DNA from: JBHELB01 sp041859045
Lineage (GTDB): Bacteria > Hydrogenedentota > Hydrogenedentia > Hydrogenedentales > SLHB01
DNA: 13,693 nucleotides
Reading direction: 5' to 3'
Assembly (NCBI GenBank): GCA_041859045.1
Contig: JBHELB010000050.1
Span: 1 to 13,693 of the forward strand
The position numbers and the translations under genes are program-made. Below, piece by piece: positions 1-7,273 of this stretch (position 1 is the first letter of the stretch; the number at the start of each line of letters is the position of its first letter). The notes below the pieces were generated by a model. The model saw nothing but the letters and a program-made list of their open reading frames with translations, was not told the DNA's origin and ran no database searches.

Positions 1-1
1 C

Positions 2-178
2 AAAGGCATCGGCGTTCTCATCACCGACCACAACGTCCACGAAACCCTCGAGATCACCGACCGCGCCTACATCATCAGCGAAGGCCGCATCAGCGTCTCC
101 GGCACCCCCCGCGAAATCGCCGAAAACCCCATCGCCCGCAAAACCTACCTCGGCGAACGCTTCCGTATGGAGTTCTAG
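2..178 (+). CDS. lptB: LPS-export ABC transporter ATPase LptB, C-terminal fragment (runs off the left edge)
   Basis: LptB is the cytoplasmic ATPase that, with LptFGC, drives LPS extraction from the inner membrane. Only the last 58 residues lie in the window. They begin KGIGVLITDHNVHETL, which contains the H-loop His (ITDHN). They continue with RAYIISEGRI and GTPREIA and end KTYLGERFRMEF before a TAG stop at 176-178. The DHNVxETL block and the YLGExFRM tail are diagnostic of LptB rather than a generic ABC ATPase. By comparison with the family (about 240 residues), roughly the first 190 residues lie upstream of the window. Codons end strongly in C, unlike the GH43 and HEAT genes nearby. No gene follows on this strand; the next gene is convergent. 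The family is certain; whether this is the main lptB or a paralogue is not. Confidence 0.88.
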   Translation, partial: KGIGVLITDHNVHETLEITDRAYIISEGRISVSGTPREIAENPIARKTYLGERFRMEF

Positions 179-199
179 TACGACCGATTCGTTTTCGAG

Positions 200-215
200 G
201 AGTTCCAGTGAACTC
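200..215 (+). terminator. Small hairpin after the lptB fragment
   Basis: GAGTTC-cagt-GAACTC is a perfect 6-bp stem with a 4-nt loop, 21 bases past the lptB stop. No T-run follows, so an intrinsic terminator is only a possibility. The rest of 179-327 shows no gene. Confidence 0.25.
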
Positions 216-327
216 GGAATAGCAGCTCTCAGTGTGTAAGGGGCTATTTTATGGTTTGCTGTGCGCTCTGATAAGTGCTGGCGAACCGCATTGCCGAAAA
301 TGATTTGCCTCGTTCCACCCCAAACGG

Positions 328-1263
328 TCATTTTTGTTTTGGGAGCATAGGAGCGATGCGGCCTTGTTTGTCGAATGTGATACGCAGTATGGCGGGGCGT
401 TCGGTGAATGGGGCGTGGGCTTCGCTTCCGAAGAAGGTGCTGTACCATCTCCCCCGGCGGTCTTTGAAGTACATATTGTGTCCGCCGTTTGGGATAGCGA
501 TGTACCGTTCGCTCCATGGGCCTTTAAGCGAGGGCGCGCTTGCGATCAAGCCGTGGTACTGAAGGTCGTCTTTGGGGCCAATGAGATCTGCGCAGGAGAG
601 GTAGTACCGTCCTTTCGCTTTGAACAGGAAAGCTCCTTCGAACCCGACATGTTCCGCGTTGGCGGGTTTGAGGAGTCGAGGTTCTTCGGCGAGATTGGTC
701 ATTTCCTCGTTCATCCGAGCGAGTTGGCCGTTTTGATATAGGAAGTAGACTGTGCCGTCGTCGTCGCGGAAAAGGGATGCGTCGATGCCTGGAGTGAGGG
801 GGCCTTCAGGGCGTACGTCTTGGTAGGGGCCCTCGGGTTTCCCGGAAACACTTCGGAGGATTCCTGTGCCGCCACCGGGCCAGTTAATGCTGTAGGGAAT
901 CCAAAAAGTCTTTTTGAAATAGTGGAGTTCAGGAGCCCAGATGGCTCGCTTTTCTTCTTTGAACTCTTTTTGCCATGACGCATCCTTTTCGAAAGACCAG
1001 ACGAGTCCGAGGGGTTCCCATGTCTTGAGATCTTTTGAACGCCAGATGCGGATGCCTTCGTTGACGTACCAAAAGTTGGGTACGCCGCGTGTTCCGATGA
1101 GGTAGTACGTTCCTTTGGCGAGACAGATGCAGGGGTCTCGCATCGGTTCATCGAACAGCGGGCGGAAGTTCGGGGGCATCGGGGGAACAGGAAGTTGTTC
1201 GGATGCTGCGGCGATGGCCGCAGTCAATAGCGCCGTACAGAGAAATATACGCATTAACGTCAT
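328..1263 (-). CDS. Secreted glycoside hydrolase family 43-like protein
   Basis: The 311-residue protein has an N-terminal signal peptide (residues 1 to about 20, MTLMRIFLCTALLTAAIAAA), so it is exported. The rest looks like a single five-bladed beta-propeller of the GH43/GH62/GH117 type. The expected catalytic positions can be seen: the base Asp43 in MRDPC, the pKa-modulating Asp161 in GIDASLF and the acid Glu209 in GFEGAFLF. His262 (GGHN) is a candidate for the conserved active-site His. WAPELHY (about 109-115) is a typical blade motif. GH43 enzymes mostly act on arabinan, xylan or galactan side chains; the substrate cannot be read from sequence. There is no carbohydrate-binding module. The start at 1263 is supported by GAGGGA six bases upstream; an in-frame ATG three codons later is an alternative. 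It converges with lptB and follows the ABC operon after 249 bp. Confidence 0.82.
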   Translation of the reverse strand: MTLMRIFLCTALLTAAIAAASEQLPVPPMPPNFRPLFDEPMRDPCICLAKGTYYLIGTRGVPNFWYVNEGIRIWRSKDLKTWEPLGLVWSFEKDASWQKEFKEEKRAIWAPELHYFKKTFWIPYSINWPGGGTGILRSVSGKPEGPYQDVRPEGPLTPGIDASLFRDDDGTVYFLYQNGQLARMNEEMTNLAEEPRLLKPANAEHVGFEGAFLFKAKGRYYLSCADLIGPKDDLQYHGLIASAPSLKGPWSERYIAIPNGGHNMYFKDRRGRWYSTFFGSEAHAPFTERPAILRITFDKQGRIAPMLPKQK

Positions 1264-1384
1264 GGCGAGTCCCTCAAACAGTGAGCAGTTACCTTACGGG
1301 AGCGTGCCTCCAAAAGACAAGCAGTATCTGGGCAAAGCGGGTAACGAGCCATATGCGCTGTTCGCGCTCTATCCCCAGCGCTGT

Positions 1385-1406
1385 CGTGCTGAAATCTGGC
1401 AGCACG
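1385..1406 (-). terminator. Hairpin downstream of the ABC permease gene
   Basis: CGTGCTG and CAGCACG form a perfect 7-bp stem around an 8-nt loop, about 107 bp past the permease stop on the minus strand. There is no convincing T-run in that direction, although TTGCTTTT lies on the plus side. It may end the ABC operon or simply be a structured spacer. Confidence 0.3.
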
Positions 1407-1416
1407 CTTGCTTTTC

Positions 1417-1474
1417 GGGCGCTACGAGCCGCGCGCTCAGGTAGATGAGGGGGCAGGTCTTAGTGCGATTACCC
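1417..1474. repeat. 58-bp dispersed repeat, copy A (inverted partner at 13318-13375)
   Basis: Read on the plus strand, this segment matches the reverse complement of 13318-13375 at about 50 of 58 positions by hand alignment, with no gaps. The central 22 bases, starting CTCAGGTAGATGAGG, are identical. Both copies are intergenic. Copy A lies between the permease stop and the GH43 start, so neither is part of a gene. It looks like a family of small extragenic repeats; I do not recognise the family. Confidence 0.7.
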
Positions 1475-1512
1475 CGGGGGTCTTACGTGCGCATGCTTGC
1501 CTACGCCGCTGA

Positions 1513-3138
1513 CTAGCGATGCCGGTGCGCGGCATAGGTGAACGGGACAAGGGCTGGGGTCAGCAAGGGAAGCATGAGAACCCCTACGCCAAGGAGCATG
1601 GAGGTCAACGACAGATGAACCTGCGCCCCCGCGTGCTCGTACAGCACCCCGATCGCGTATAGGTACCCAATCCACAGGATCACAGACACCGCGACATAAC
1701 CTTTGGATAAGTAGCCTCTCGCAATTCCCCTGTAAAACGCCACTAGCGTGCCCCCGACAAGCGCTGCTGCAAAGAGCGTGGCATACCCTGTCCATAGCGG
1801 GTCCGAGTGCCAACCGAAGCGGAGGCGGGCGAACAGTGACAGTACGACGAGCCCGCAGTGGACAAACACTACGGAGCCAATAAGCATCGGGTGTCTTGAG
1901 CCAAAGAGCCCGAGTACGAAAAAGAAAGCCGCCAGTGCCAGGTAATTGGCCGCGAACGCTATGCCCACAGTCCACCATGCCGCCGAAGAGAGGTCAGAAA
2001 GTCTAAACTGAACTTCTGGCGAAAGAGTGCTCCACTGCTCGAGCCCGAAGAGAGAAATCCAGACGCTTGCAGCGAGAATGAGGAGAATCCACCCCAAAAA
2101 GACCGAGACGATGAGTACCGTCAGTTTGATCGCGGAAATGCGCCCGTGGGCAACGGGCTGAGTCGCGTCGAAGGTTGAGAGTGACCGAGCGCCTTGTTTA
2201 TTTCTCAGGCCACTTAGCCAATCTGAACCCACACACAAAAAGGAAGGGACGAATGTCGTCAGGGCGTAAAGCCAGATCAGCGCTGTGCGTGGAGTGTTGG
2301 GGTTCCTCACCTGCATCACCCCAGCAAGGATGAGGGCGAGCGCTGTTACAACGACGGAGATCGTCAGTATTGGGATACCGGCGCGCCGCATCTCAAACCA
2401 AAACTGGGCATACACCGCCGACTGAAAAGGGCCTTCACGCCGCATCAACCGGCCCGACCAGTCGCTGCGGTCGAAGCTCGGCCAGCGGAAACCCCACTCC
2501 AGGCCGTGGCGCTGACGCCCCACACAGAATGCCGTCACGGCTATACTCGCCACCGCGATCGCGAGCAGCGCGCCAAGCATTTCGGAATTGGTGAGGGTTT
2601 CCGCGAATCGCTCTTCGTTCTTCAGCAACGCTGAAATCGAAATCGCACTAATTGTCAATGCCGTCAATATGAAGGCCACGGTGCGTCTCACGCGGCTTTG
2701 CTGCGACCATACCGCCGTGTTCAATAGAAAGACGATCGCCGCAATATACGTTGCTGCGGGAAACACCGGAACGGGTTGTTGCGCGACGAGTCCTAGTGCC
2801 TTCACCGAGAAAACGTAGCACAGCGCGGACATGGTTGCGTTATAAACCATAGGGATGGCCACAAGCTGCAGAGTCGAGATTGGTCTTGTGAACCCAAGGT
2901 ATAGGCTGAACCCCGCTCTCGTGTTGTCGTAGCTGTTCATCCACGTCGTTGAAAACACACTGGAGAACGCGATCAGCCATACGAAAACTCCGAGAACAGC
3001 GGAACTTCCGTATGGGATGTCGCGGGCGTCCCATTGTGCCCAGCAGGGAAGAACCGTGAGCAAGAGCAGTCGCCAGAGGATTTCCTTGCGCGAGATTCGC
3101 CAGAGTTCCCATAGCTGCACATAGGTAAGGGAAGGCAT
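1513..3138 (-). CDS. ABC transporter permease, about 14 transmembrane segments
   Basis: The 541-residue integral membrane protein has about 14 hydrophobic segments by eye. These include AVLGVFVWLIAFSSVF, GIPILTISVVVTALALILAG, LTVLIVSVFLGWILLILAA and a final LTSMLLGVGVLMLPLL. A polar stretch of about 50 residues (around RHGLEWGFRWPSFDRSDW) splits it roughly in the middle, so it may be a fused pair of permease halves. The start at 3138 lies two bases after the ATPase stop with GGAGA just upstream, so the genes are translationally linked. An upstream in-frame ATG at 3279 lies inside the ATPase gene and is rejected. As the third gene of a YtrA-type operon it is most likely the membrane part of an exporter. 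The substrate is unknown; antibiotic peptides or cell-envelope stress are the usual themes for this operon type. Confidence 0.8.
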   Translation of the reverse strand: MPSLTYVQLWELWRISRKEILWRLLLLTVLPCWAQWDARDIPYGSSAVLGVFVWLIAFSSVFSTTWMNSYDNTRAGFSLYLGFTRPISTLQLVAIPMVYNATMSALCYVFSVKALGLVAQQPVPVFPAATYIAAIVFLLNTAVWSQQSRVRRTVAFILTALTISAISISALLKNEERFAETLTNSEMLGALLAIAVASIAVTAFCVGRQRHGLEWGFRWPSFDRSDWSGRLMRREGPFQSAVYAQFWFEMRRAGIPILTISVVVTALALILAGVMQVRNPNTPRTALIWLYALTTFVPSFLCVGSDWLSGLRNKQGARSLSTFDATQPVAHGRISAIKLTVLIVSVFLGWILLILAASVWISLFGLEQWSTLSPEVQFRLSDLSSAAWWTVGIAFAANYLALAAFFFVLGLFGSRHPMLIGSVVFVHCGLVVLSLFARLRFGWHSDPLWTGYATLFAAALVGGTLVAFYRGIARGYLSKGYVAVSVILWIGYLYAIGVLYEHAGAQVHLSLTSMLLGVGVLMLPLLTPALVPFTYAAHRHR

Positions 3139-3140
3139 GG

Positions 3141-4046
3141 TCAGTTCTCCTGCACCGGCAACTGCGCGCGGCCGACACGCGCGATGAAGATCTCCTGCAG
3201 TGACGCGAGGCGCATCGAGACGAGTTCGCCACCGATCCTGCCCAGGTTCTCCCGGGCGTGGTCCACGCCATTTCCGCAAACAGCGGTCCAGGCGCGGCCT
3301 TCGCCTTCCATCGAGAGCACTCCGGGGAGGGCGGGCGGCGTGGCGGTGGGTGAGGCCAGACGGATTTGAAGCAGGTGATGCTGTTCCTTGATGTCGTCGA
3401 GTGCGCCCTGCAGGACCACCCGGCCCTGGTGAATCATGGTCACGTAGTCGGACATCTGCTCGACTTCATCCAGGAGATGCGAGGAAAACAGCACCGCACG
3501 CTCATCGTCGGCCACCGTGCGGATGATTGCATTGAGAATATCCCGGCGGACCACGGCGTCGAGGCCCGAGGAGGGCTCATCCAGCAGCAGCAGATCGGGG
3601 CGATGCGCCACCGCCGCGATCAGGCCCGCCTGCGCGCGCATACCACGCGAAAGGTCCTTTATTTTCTTCGAAGGATCGAGGCCAAACGTGCGCAAGAGCT
3701 CATTGGCGTACGTCTGATCCCAGCGCGGATGATAGGCCTGCGTGTACCACATCAGCTCATCGATCCGCATCCACTCCGGCAAGTCGCGCTCTTCCGACAA
3801 ATAGCCGATGCGCCCCAGTACCTCCACCGGATGCCGCACCGGATCCATGTCAAATACCCGCACTGTGCCGCTCTTCGCTTTCAGCAGCCCGAGAATGTGC
3901 TTGATGAGCGTCGTCTTGCCCGCGCCATTCACGCCGACCAGCCCATGCACACAGGCCCGAGGGGTGGACAGCGACACGTCGTCCAGGGCAAGCGTCGAGC
4001 CGAAGCGGCGCGATAGATGGGAGACCTCGAGAATCGATTCCGGCAT
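3141..4046 (-). CDS. ABC transporter ATP-binding protein of a YtrB/CcmA-like exporter
   Basis: The 301-residue nucleotide-binding subunit carries the full motif set: Walker A GVNGAGKT (residues 38-45), signature LSRGMR (132-137), Walker B LLLLDEP (152-158, catalytic Glu157), D-loop SGLD (160-163) and H-loop His190. The signature departs from LSGGQ, and the Q-loop position reads GYLSEE with no Gln; both are usual for the YtrB-like subfamily. The last ~80 residues (from about HHLLQIRLASP) form an extra C-terminal domain, as in drug-export ATPases. I chose 4046 as the start because it lies one base after the regulator stop, with GAGG about 9 bases upstream. A longer reading from 4145 would overlap the regulator gene. 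It partners the permease immediately downstream. Confidence 0.9.
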   Translation of the reverse strand: MPESILEVSHLSRRFGSTLALDDVSLSTPRACVHGLVGVNGAGKTTLIKHILGLLKAKSGTVRVFDMDPVRHPVEVLGRIGYLSEERDLPEWMRIDELMWYTQAYHPRWDQTYANELLRTFGLDPSKKIKDLSRGMRAQAGLIAAVAHRPDLLLLDEPSSGLDAVVRRDILNAIIRTVADDERAVLFSSHLLDEVEQMSDYVTMIHQGRVVLQGALDDIKEQHHLLQIRLASPTATPPALPGVLSMEGEGRAWTAVCGNGVDHARENLGRIGGELVSMRLASLQEIFIARVGRAQLPVQEN

Positions 4047-4047
4047 G

Positions 4048-4464
4048 TTACGCTTCCTCATTGGGCCGCGCGTCCTCACGGCGAATCCGGGTGAGTGCCG
4101 CGTGGCGCTTGTGTAGCAGTTCGACCACCTCGTCAAAAGGCACATTCATCTGACGGGCCTCCGCCAATAGCGTGTCGGCTCGCTCCTCGAGAATGCGCCG
4201 TTGCTCCCGTTCCGCCAGCGGCGAGACAAACTCCGACACTACCGTGCCCGAGCCCTGCCGTTTGTGGACGACCCCGTCGCGCTCCAGCTCGTCATACGCC
4301 TTCACGACCGTATTGGGCGTTACCAGGAGTTGCTTCGCCAGTACCCGGATCGGCGGCAGTTCTTCCCCCGACAGCAAAAGCCCAGACGCGACCATGTACT
4401 TCACCTGGTTCACGATCTGCCGGTAAATGGGGACCCCGTCATTTGTGGAAATCTGGATGTGCAT
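4048..4464 (-). CDS. GntR-family transcriptional regulator, YtrA subfamily
   Basis: This 138-residue repressor-type protein starts MHIQISTNDGVPIYRQI and has a winged helix-turn-helix over about residues 10-75. Typical blocks are GEELPPIRVLAKQ (33-45), the recognition helix in VTPNTVVKAYDELERDG (48-64) and the wing KRQGSGTVV (68-76). The C-terminal part is only a short charged helical tail of about 60 residues, with no large effector-binding domain. That combination marks the YtrA subfamily, whose members usually sit first in, and repress, an ABC transporter operon, as here. AGGCGG lies 6 bases before the ATG. The gene is followed by the ATPase gene after one base. Regulation is probably autogenous through the inverted repeat at 4478-4505. 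Confidence 0.9.
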   Translation of the reverse strand: MHIQISTNDGVPIYRQIVNQVKYMVASGLLLSGEELPPIRVLAKQLLVTPNTVVKAYDELERDGVVHKRQGSGTVVSEFVSPLAEREQRRILEERADTLLAEARQMNVPFDEVVELLHKRHAALTRIRREDARPNEEA

Positions 4465-4477
4465 CGCTGCCCGCCTT

Positions 4478-4505
4478 AAATTGTACCGGTATTATGATAC
4501 AATTT
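4478..4505 (-). promoter_or_regulatory. Probable operator of the YtrA-like regulator
   Basis: AAATTGTA (4478-4485) and TACAATTT (4498-4505) form a perfect 8-bp inverted repeat around 12 bases. It covers the -10 box and probable transcription start of the operon promoter, and ends 13 bases before the regulator start codon. The position fits an autorepressor site; binding by this regulator is inferred from placement. Confidence 0.6.
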
Positions 4506-4519
4506 TTGGCAAAAGTCAA
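4491..4519 (-). promoter_or_regulatory. Sigma70 promoter of the regulator-ABC operon
   Basis: On the minus strand, TTGACT (4514-4519) is separated by 17 bases from CATAAT (4491-4496). Each hexamer matches consensus at 5 of 6 positions. Transcription should begin about 20 bases before the regulator start codon, inside the inverted repeat. Confidence 0.7.
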
Positions 4520-4599
4520 CCCCTGCCTCCGCAGGCTTGCGCAATGGTGAATTGAAAACAGCTACCGGCTAAGATTGCCCAAGGGGAAGGAGACACTCG

Positions 4600-4686
4600 A
4601 TGAACTTACAGCGAACGCCGCTACGTTTTGAACACGCGGGACCGATTGTCGCGGTCTGCGCGCTGGCGTGTATTGGAGCGAGATGA
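4600..4686 (+). other. Short open frame with good RBS and hydrophobic segment; doubtful gene or truncated gene head
   Basis: An ATG at 4600 is preceded by GGAAGGAG eight bases upstream and encodes 28 residues, beginning MNLQRTPLRFEHAGPIVAV and ending ALACIGAR. The hydrophobic run looks like the start of a signal peptide. From 4658 on, however, the DNA is the 3' remnant of a HEAT-like gene read in another frame. The simplest reading is the start of a lost gene fused to that remnant. I see no similarity to a known family, and 28 residues prove nothing. Confidence 0.25.
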
Positions 4687-4742
4687 GGGAAATGCAAAAG
4701 AGAATCACCCCGGCCTGTGCTCCCATTCGCGGCAAACCCTAG
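4658..4742 (+). pseudogene. 3' remnant of a HEAT-like gene (array copy 0)
   Basis: These 85 bases match the end of the split copy 2 (7630-7714) at about 81 of 85 positions and the end of the intact gene (5526-5610) at about 73 percent. In the homologous frame it reads RAGVYWSEMREMQKRI and ends CAPIRGKP before a TAG at 4740-4742. Nothing upstream continues the frame, so only the last 27 codons of a former gene are left. It is followed directly by the leader of copy 1, as in a head-to-tail array. Confidence 0.75.
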
Positions 4743-4878
4743 CGGTTGCGAATTTTGCTGGGTAAATTGTGACAAGCTGTTCGCAGGATTTCGAGAAGGT
4801 TCCAGGGGGGCGCAGATGTTAGGTTGCGCTCGTCCGCGGAAATACCAAGCGTATCCCAGATTGCGCACGGAGTAAAAC
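4743..4878 (+). repeat. 136-bp leader repeat, copy 1 (upstream of the intact HEAT-like gene)
   Basis: The segment runs from CGGTTGCGAATTTTGC to the base before the start codon at 4879. It is about 95 percent identical to 5611-5746 and shares its first ~110 bases with 7816-7925. It contains the ribosome site (CACGGAG). It probably contains the promoter too, although no good -35/-10 pair stands out. A pairing such as GTTCGCAGGAT or GGTTGCGCTCGTCC may form structure; this was not computed. Confidence 0.75.
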
Positions 4879-5610
4879 ATGAAGCGAAAGAGCAGGCTTT
4901 CACTCATTCTGGCGATAGTTGCATTGTTGTTCTCTTGGCAGGGGCGTGGTGAAGCGTTGTCGCCGGAAGACGAGAAGGCGATTCGCGCCGAAATGTCGGA
5001 ACCCGGACGAAAAGAACTTAGGGCAAAGGAGTTTGCGGATCAATATGGCAAAGATGCGATTCCCGTCTTGCTCGATATCCTCAAATCCGGCGACAGAGAA
5101 CGTTACTACTTGGGAAACGTGTGCCACTTCTTGGGGGTGCTTGGCGCCCAAGAGGCATTGGAACCGATGAAGGAACGTGTGGACCGCGTATTGAGCAAAA
5201 AAGACCTCAGCGAGCGCGAATTTGACGAGATAAGAGTCGCGTTTCTTGGAATTGGTCATCTTGGCAGCGACGATGCGATAAGCTATCTGAAGCAGTTTAT
5301 TACCGGCTCCTACTGGGCAGCGCGAGATATTCACCCAACCGTTTCCGAGTCGAAGTATGACGAGGGTAGAACTCAAGAAAGGCTTCAGGCGTTTAGCATA
5401 CTCGCTCTCGGAATGGCGGGCAATCAAAACGCAATCGACATCCTTACGGGACTCCAAAGACAGGCGGATTCGTCCTCGCCGCATAAACTCGTAATAAAGG
5501 GAGCGATTTCAAACGCGGAGAAGTTGCGCACCGGCGTGTACTGGAAAGAGCGGCGGGAAAACCCAAAGCGACGCACCCCTCTTTTTGCTCCCATCAGTGG
5601 CAAGCCCTAG
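4879..5610 (+). CDS. Small secreted HEAT-like repeat protein (only intact member of a decayed tandem array)
   Basis: The 243-residue protein has a signal peptide (MKRKSRLSLILAIVALLFSW, cleavage probably near GEA at about 24-26). The mature part is helical, with HEAT/armadillo-like units: KDAIPVLLDILKSGD (about 58-72), GNVCHFLGVLGAQEALEPM, VAFLGIGHLGSDDAISYLKQ (about 121-140) and FSILALGMAGNQNAIDILTG. Such periplasmic or surface HEAT proteins usually act as binding scaffolds; no catalytic motif is present and no partner can be named. A GGAG seven bases before the ATG supports the start. The C-terminal tail (about 210-243) is basic and low in hydrophobics. Leader, head and tail fragments of sister copies flank the gene on both sides. 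Codon usage is less GC-biased than in lptB or the peroxiredoxin. Secretion and repeat type are likely; function is unknown. Confidence 0.75.
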   Translation: MKRKSRLSLILAIVALLFSWQGRGEALSPEDEKAIRAEMSEPGRKELRAKEFADQYGKDAIPVLLDILKSGDRERYYLGNVCHFLGVLGAQEALEPMKERVDRVLSKKDLSEREFDEIRVAFLGIGHLGSDDAISYLKQFITGSYWAARDIHPTVSESKYDEGRTQERLQAFSILALGMAGNQNAIDILTGLQRQADSSSPHKLVIKGAISNAEKLRTGVYWKERRENPKRRTPLFAPISGKP

Positions 5611-5746
5611 CGGTTGCGAATTTTGCGGGGTAAATTGTGACAAGCCGTTCGCAGGATTTCTAGAAGGTTCCAGGGGGCGCAGATGTTGGGTTGCGCTCGT
5701 CCGCGGAAATACCAAGCGTATCCCAGATTGCGCACGGAGCAAAGAC
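5611..5746 (+). repeat. 136-bp leader repeat, copy 2
   Basis: It starts immediately after the TAG of the intact HEAT-like gene and differs from 4743-4878 by about 5 substitutions and two 1-base indels. It ends with CACGGAGCAAAGAC before the ATG at 5747, so it still has its ribosome site. Its junction with the preceding TAG (CCCTAGCGGTTGCG) is the uninterrupted form of the site that carries the MITE at 7711-7816. Confidence 0.75.
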
Positions 5747-5821
5747 ATGAAGCGAAACAGCAGACTCTCACTCATTCTGGCGATAGTTGCATTGTCGCTT
5801 TCCTGGCAGGAGCGTGGCGAA
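5747..5821 (+). pseudogene. 5' head of HEAT-like gene copy 2 (signal peptide only)
   Basis: Twenty-five codons, starting MKRNSRLSLILAIVALSLSW, match the signal peptide of the intact gene at nearly every position and then stop matching abruptly after GE. The frame stays open for 33 more codons and ends at 5923, running antisense into the BNR gene, so a 58-residue exported peptide could be made. Codons 26-186 of the intact gene have no clear counterpart. The tail reappears at 7541. Leader and ribosome site are intact, so transcription into the 3' end of the BNR gene is possible. Confidence 0.75.
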
Positions 5822-5851
5822 TTCGTCACCAATTGCATCGTACCTTTGACA

Positions 5852-7273
5852 TCACTCCGTGAGTTTTTCGGGACGCTCGAAGTCCGCATGCATTTCGCGC
5901 GGCAAACGATAGACATCGCCTGATTTGGTGGAGAAATACATGCTGGACTCCGACGGTTTACGGGCATTTCCGTCGGCCCACAGGGCGTAAAAATCCGGGT
6001 GTGCATCCACGGGGCGACGCGCATACGTATGGTTTCGTGGACTGCCGTGGGTGAGTTGCTTCTCCATGTGCCACGTCTTGCCGGCGTCGTTACTGATCCA
6101 CATCGCCATCTCGCCGCCAGGATTGTACGGCTGGGCCCCAGTTTGGGTCGGGGCGATGATGCGCCATTTCTTGGAGGATTCCAGATAGAGCGAGCCGGTA
6201 TCGTAATTGTTGTCAGACGTTGTCACTTCAGAAAAATCCCATGCGGGCCCGTTCCAATGCGCGATTCGCCACGTACGCGGGTCATTTTGCGGGCCGGACG
6301 CGTAGCCTTTGCTGGTCACATAGAGAATCACCGGACGATCCTGGTTGTCGAAGACAATGTCCTTCATGTAGACGTTCAGCCCTTCGGACGCATAGTCCTT
6401 GAGCAACGCCGTGTTCCGAACTTCGGTGAGTGGGACATCCAGCACTCGCCCGTCCGCGGTGGTCCAGGTATGGCCAAAGTCCGGGCTCTCCATGTAGTAG
6501 AGATTCGTGCGCCAGTTGAGACCTTTTCCGTTGGGATGATAGTTGAACGCAGTCCCCGCACGCTTCTTACCTACGGCACTGATCTGATAGTGCCCTTCTT
6601 CAATGGCAGATATGCGGGTCCAAGTGTCCCACGAGATCCCGTCACGACTCGTTGCACAGAAGTTCGTGCGAAAGGCCGGAGCATCGTAGCACGTGAAAAA
6701 AAAGACAAAACCGCGTTGGGGCACGTGCCACACCTGCATGTAGGAGAAATTCGTGATGGGAATCTGCTGATCGCCGTCCGGCCGTGTCGCGCGAATCAAT
6801 TCAAACGCGTCGACGTTGTACGGCGTCTTGCTCCGATGAATATACGACGGACGTCCGGTACCGTGGGCCGTCGAAAATATCCATATGTATCCCTCCTCGT
6901 CCATGGAAATGACAGGATTGTCGTGGGCGTCGTCAGTATGTTTATTGAGCAGGAGCGTCGGGCGCGGGACCATCCCCGTCTTGTGATCAAAATAGGAGAC
7001 CATGTGCAGCAACTCGGGACTCGGCCCGCCCGTCGTGCCGCCGTAGCAGAAGAAGGTCTTGTCCACTTTCTTGCTGTATACCGCGAAAGGACGATGGCTC
7101 TCGCAATAGGTGCCGAGGCCGCCGCTATATTTGTAGACATATTCATCGTTCGACGGCTGATCCATAAACCAGATGCCGCGATAGCCTGTATCTTTCGCAT
7201 TTAACGTCAGTTCCTCCGCCGTCGTTCCCATCGCGACAAGCGTGGCGAGGCCACCCATCAAAAAACACTTCAT
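5852..7273 (-). CDS. Secreted BNR-repeat-containing protein (BNR_4-like), probable polysaccharide-active
   Basis: The 473-residue exported protein has a signal peptide (about 1-19, MKCFLMGGLATLVAMGTTA). The body looks like a beta-propeller: GYRGIWFMDQ near the N-terminus, YSGGLGTYCESHRPFAVYS, DDAHDNPVISMDEEGYIWIF and HGTGRPSYIHRS. It also has Asp-box-like S-x-D-x-G-x-x-W repeats (SPDFGHTW, SNDAGKTW, SRDGISWDTW). This pattern is shared by BNR_4-type proteins of marine and soil polysaccharide degraders; relatives include ulvan- and rhamnogalacturonan-type lyases. Catalytic class and substrate cannot be assigned by eye. GAGGAAG just upstream supports the start at 7273. The gene sits on the opposite strand between the head (to 5821) and tail (from 7541) of a HEAT-like gene, so it arrived by insertion or replacement. 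Its neighbours GH43, PHP and heparinase fit a glycan role. Confidence 0.8.
   Translation of the reverse strand: MKCFLMGGLATLVAMGTTAEELTLNAKDTGYRGIWFMDQPSNDEYVYKYSGGLGTYCESHRPFAVYSKKVDKTFFCYGGTTGGPSPELLHMVSYFDHKTGMVPRPTLLLNKHTDDAHDNPVISMDEEGYIWIFSTAHGTGRPSYIHRSKTPYNVDAFELIRATRPDGDQQIPITNFSYMQVWHVPQRGFVFFFTCYDAPAFRTNFCATSRDGISWDTWTRISAIEEGHYQISAVGKKRAGTAFNYHPNGKGLNWRTNLYYMESPDFGHTWTTADGRVLDVPLTEVRNTALLKDYASEGLNVYMKDIVFDNQDRPVILYVTSKGYASGPQNDPRTWRIAHWNGPAWDFSEVTTSDNNYDTGSLYLESSKKWRIIAPTQTGAQPYNPGGEMAMWISNDAGKTWHMEKQLTHGSPRNHTYARRPVDAHPDFYALWADGNARKPSESSMYFSTKSGDVYRLPREMHADFERPEKLTE

Noticed and set aside
313..337. CCCCAAA...TTTGGG as terminator between lptB and GH43
   Set aside because: The stem is only about 6 weak pairs with a long loop and overlaps the GH43 stop.
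4046..4048. Longer ATPase start at 4145 and longer permease start at 3279
   Set aside because: Both would overlap the preceding gene by 100 bases or more; the later starts at 4046 and 3138 have ribosome sites and sit 1-2 bases after the upstream stops.
4743..4878. Riboswitch in the repeated 136-bp leader
   Set aside because: Its conservation is explained by recent duplication; I see no known riboswitch core, and no structure calculation was possible.
5999..7204. 401-codon plus-strand frame opposite the BNR gene
   Set aside because: It is the antisense shadow of a GC-biased gene; the minus-strand reading has a signal peptide and Asp-box repeats, this one has nothing.
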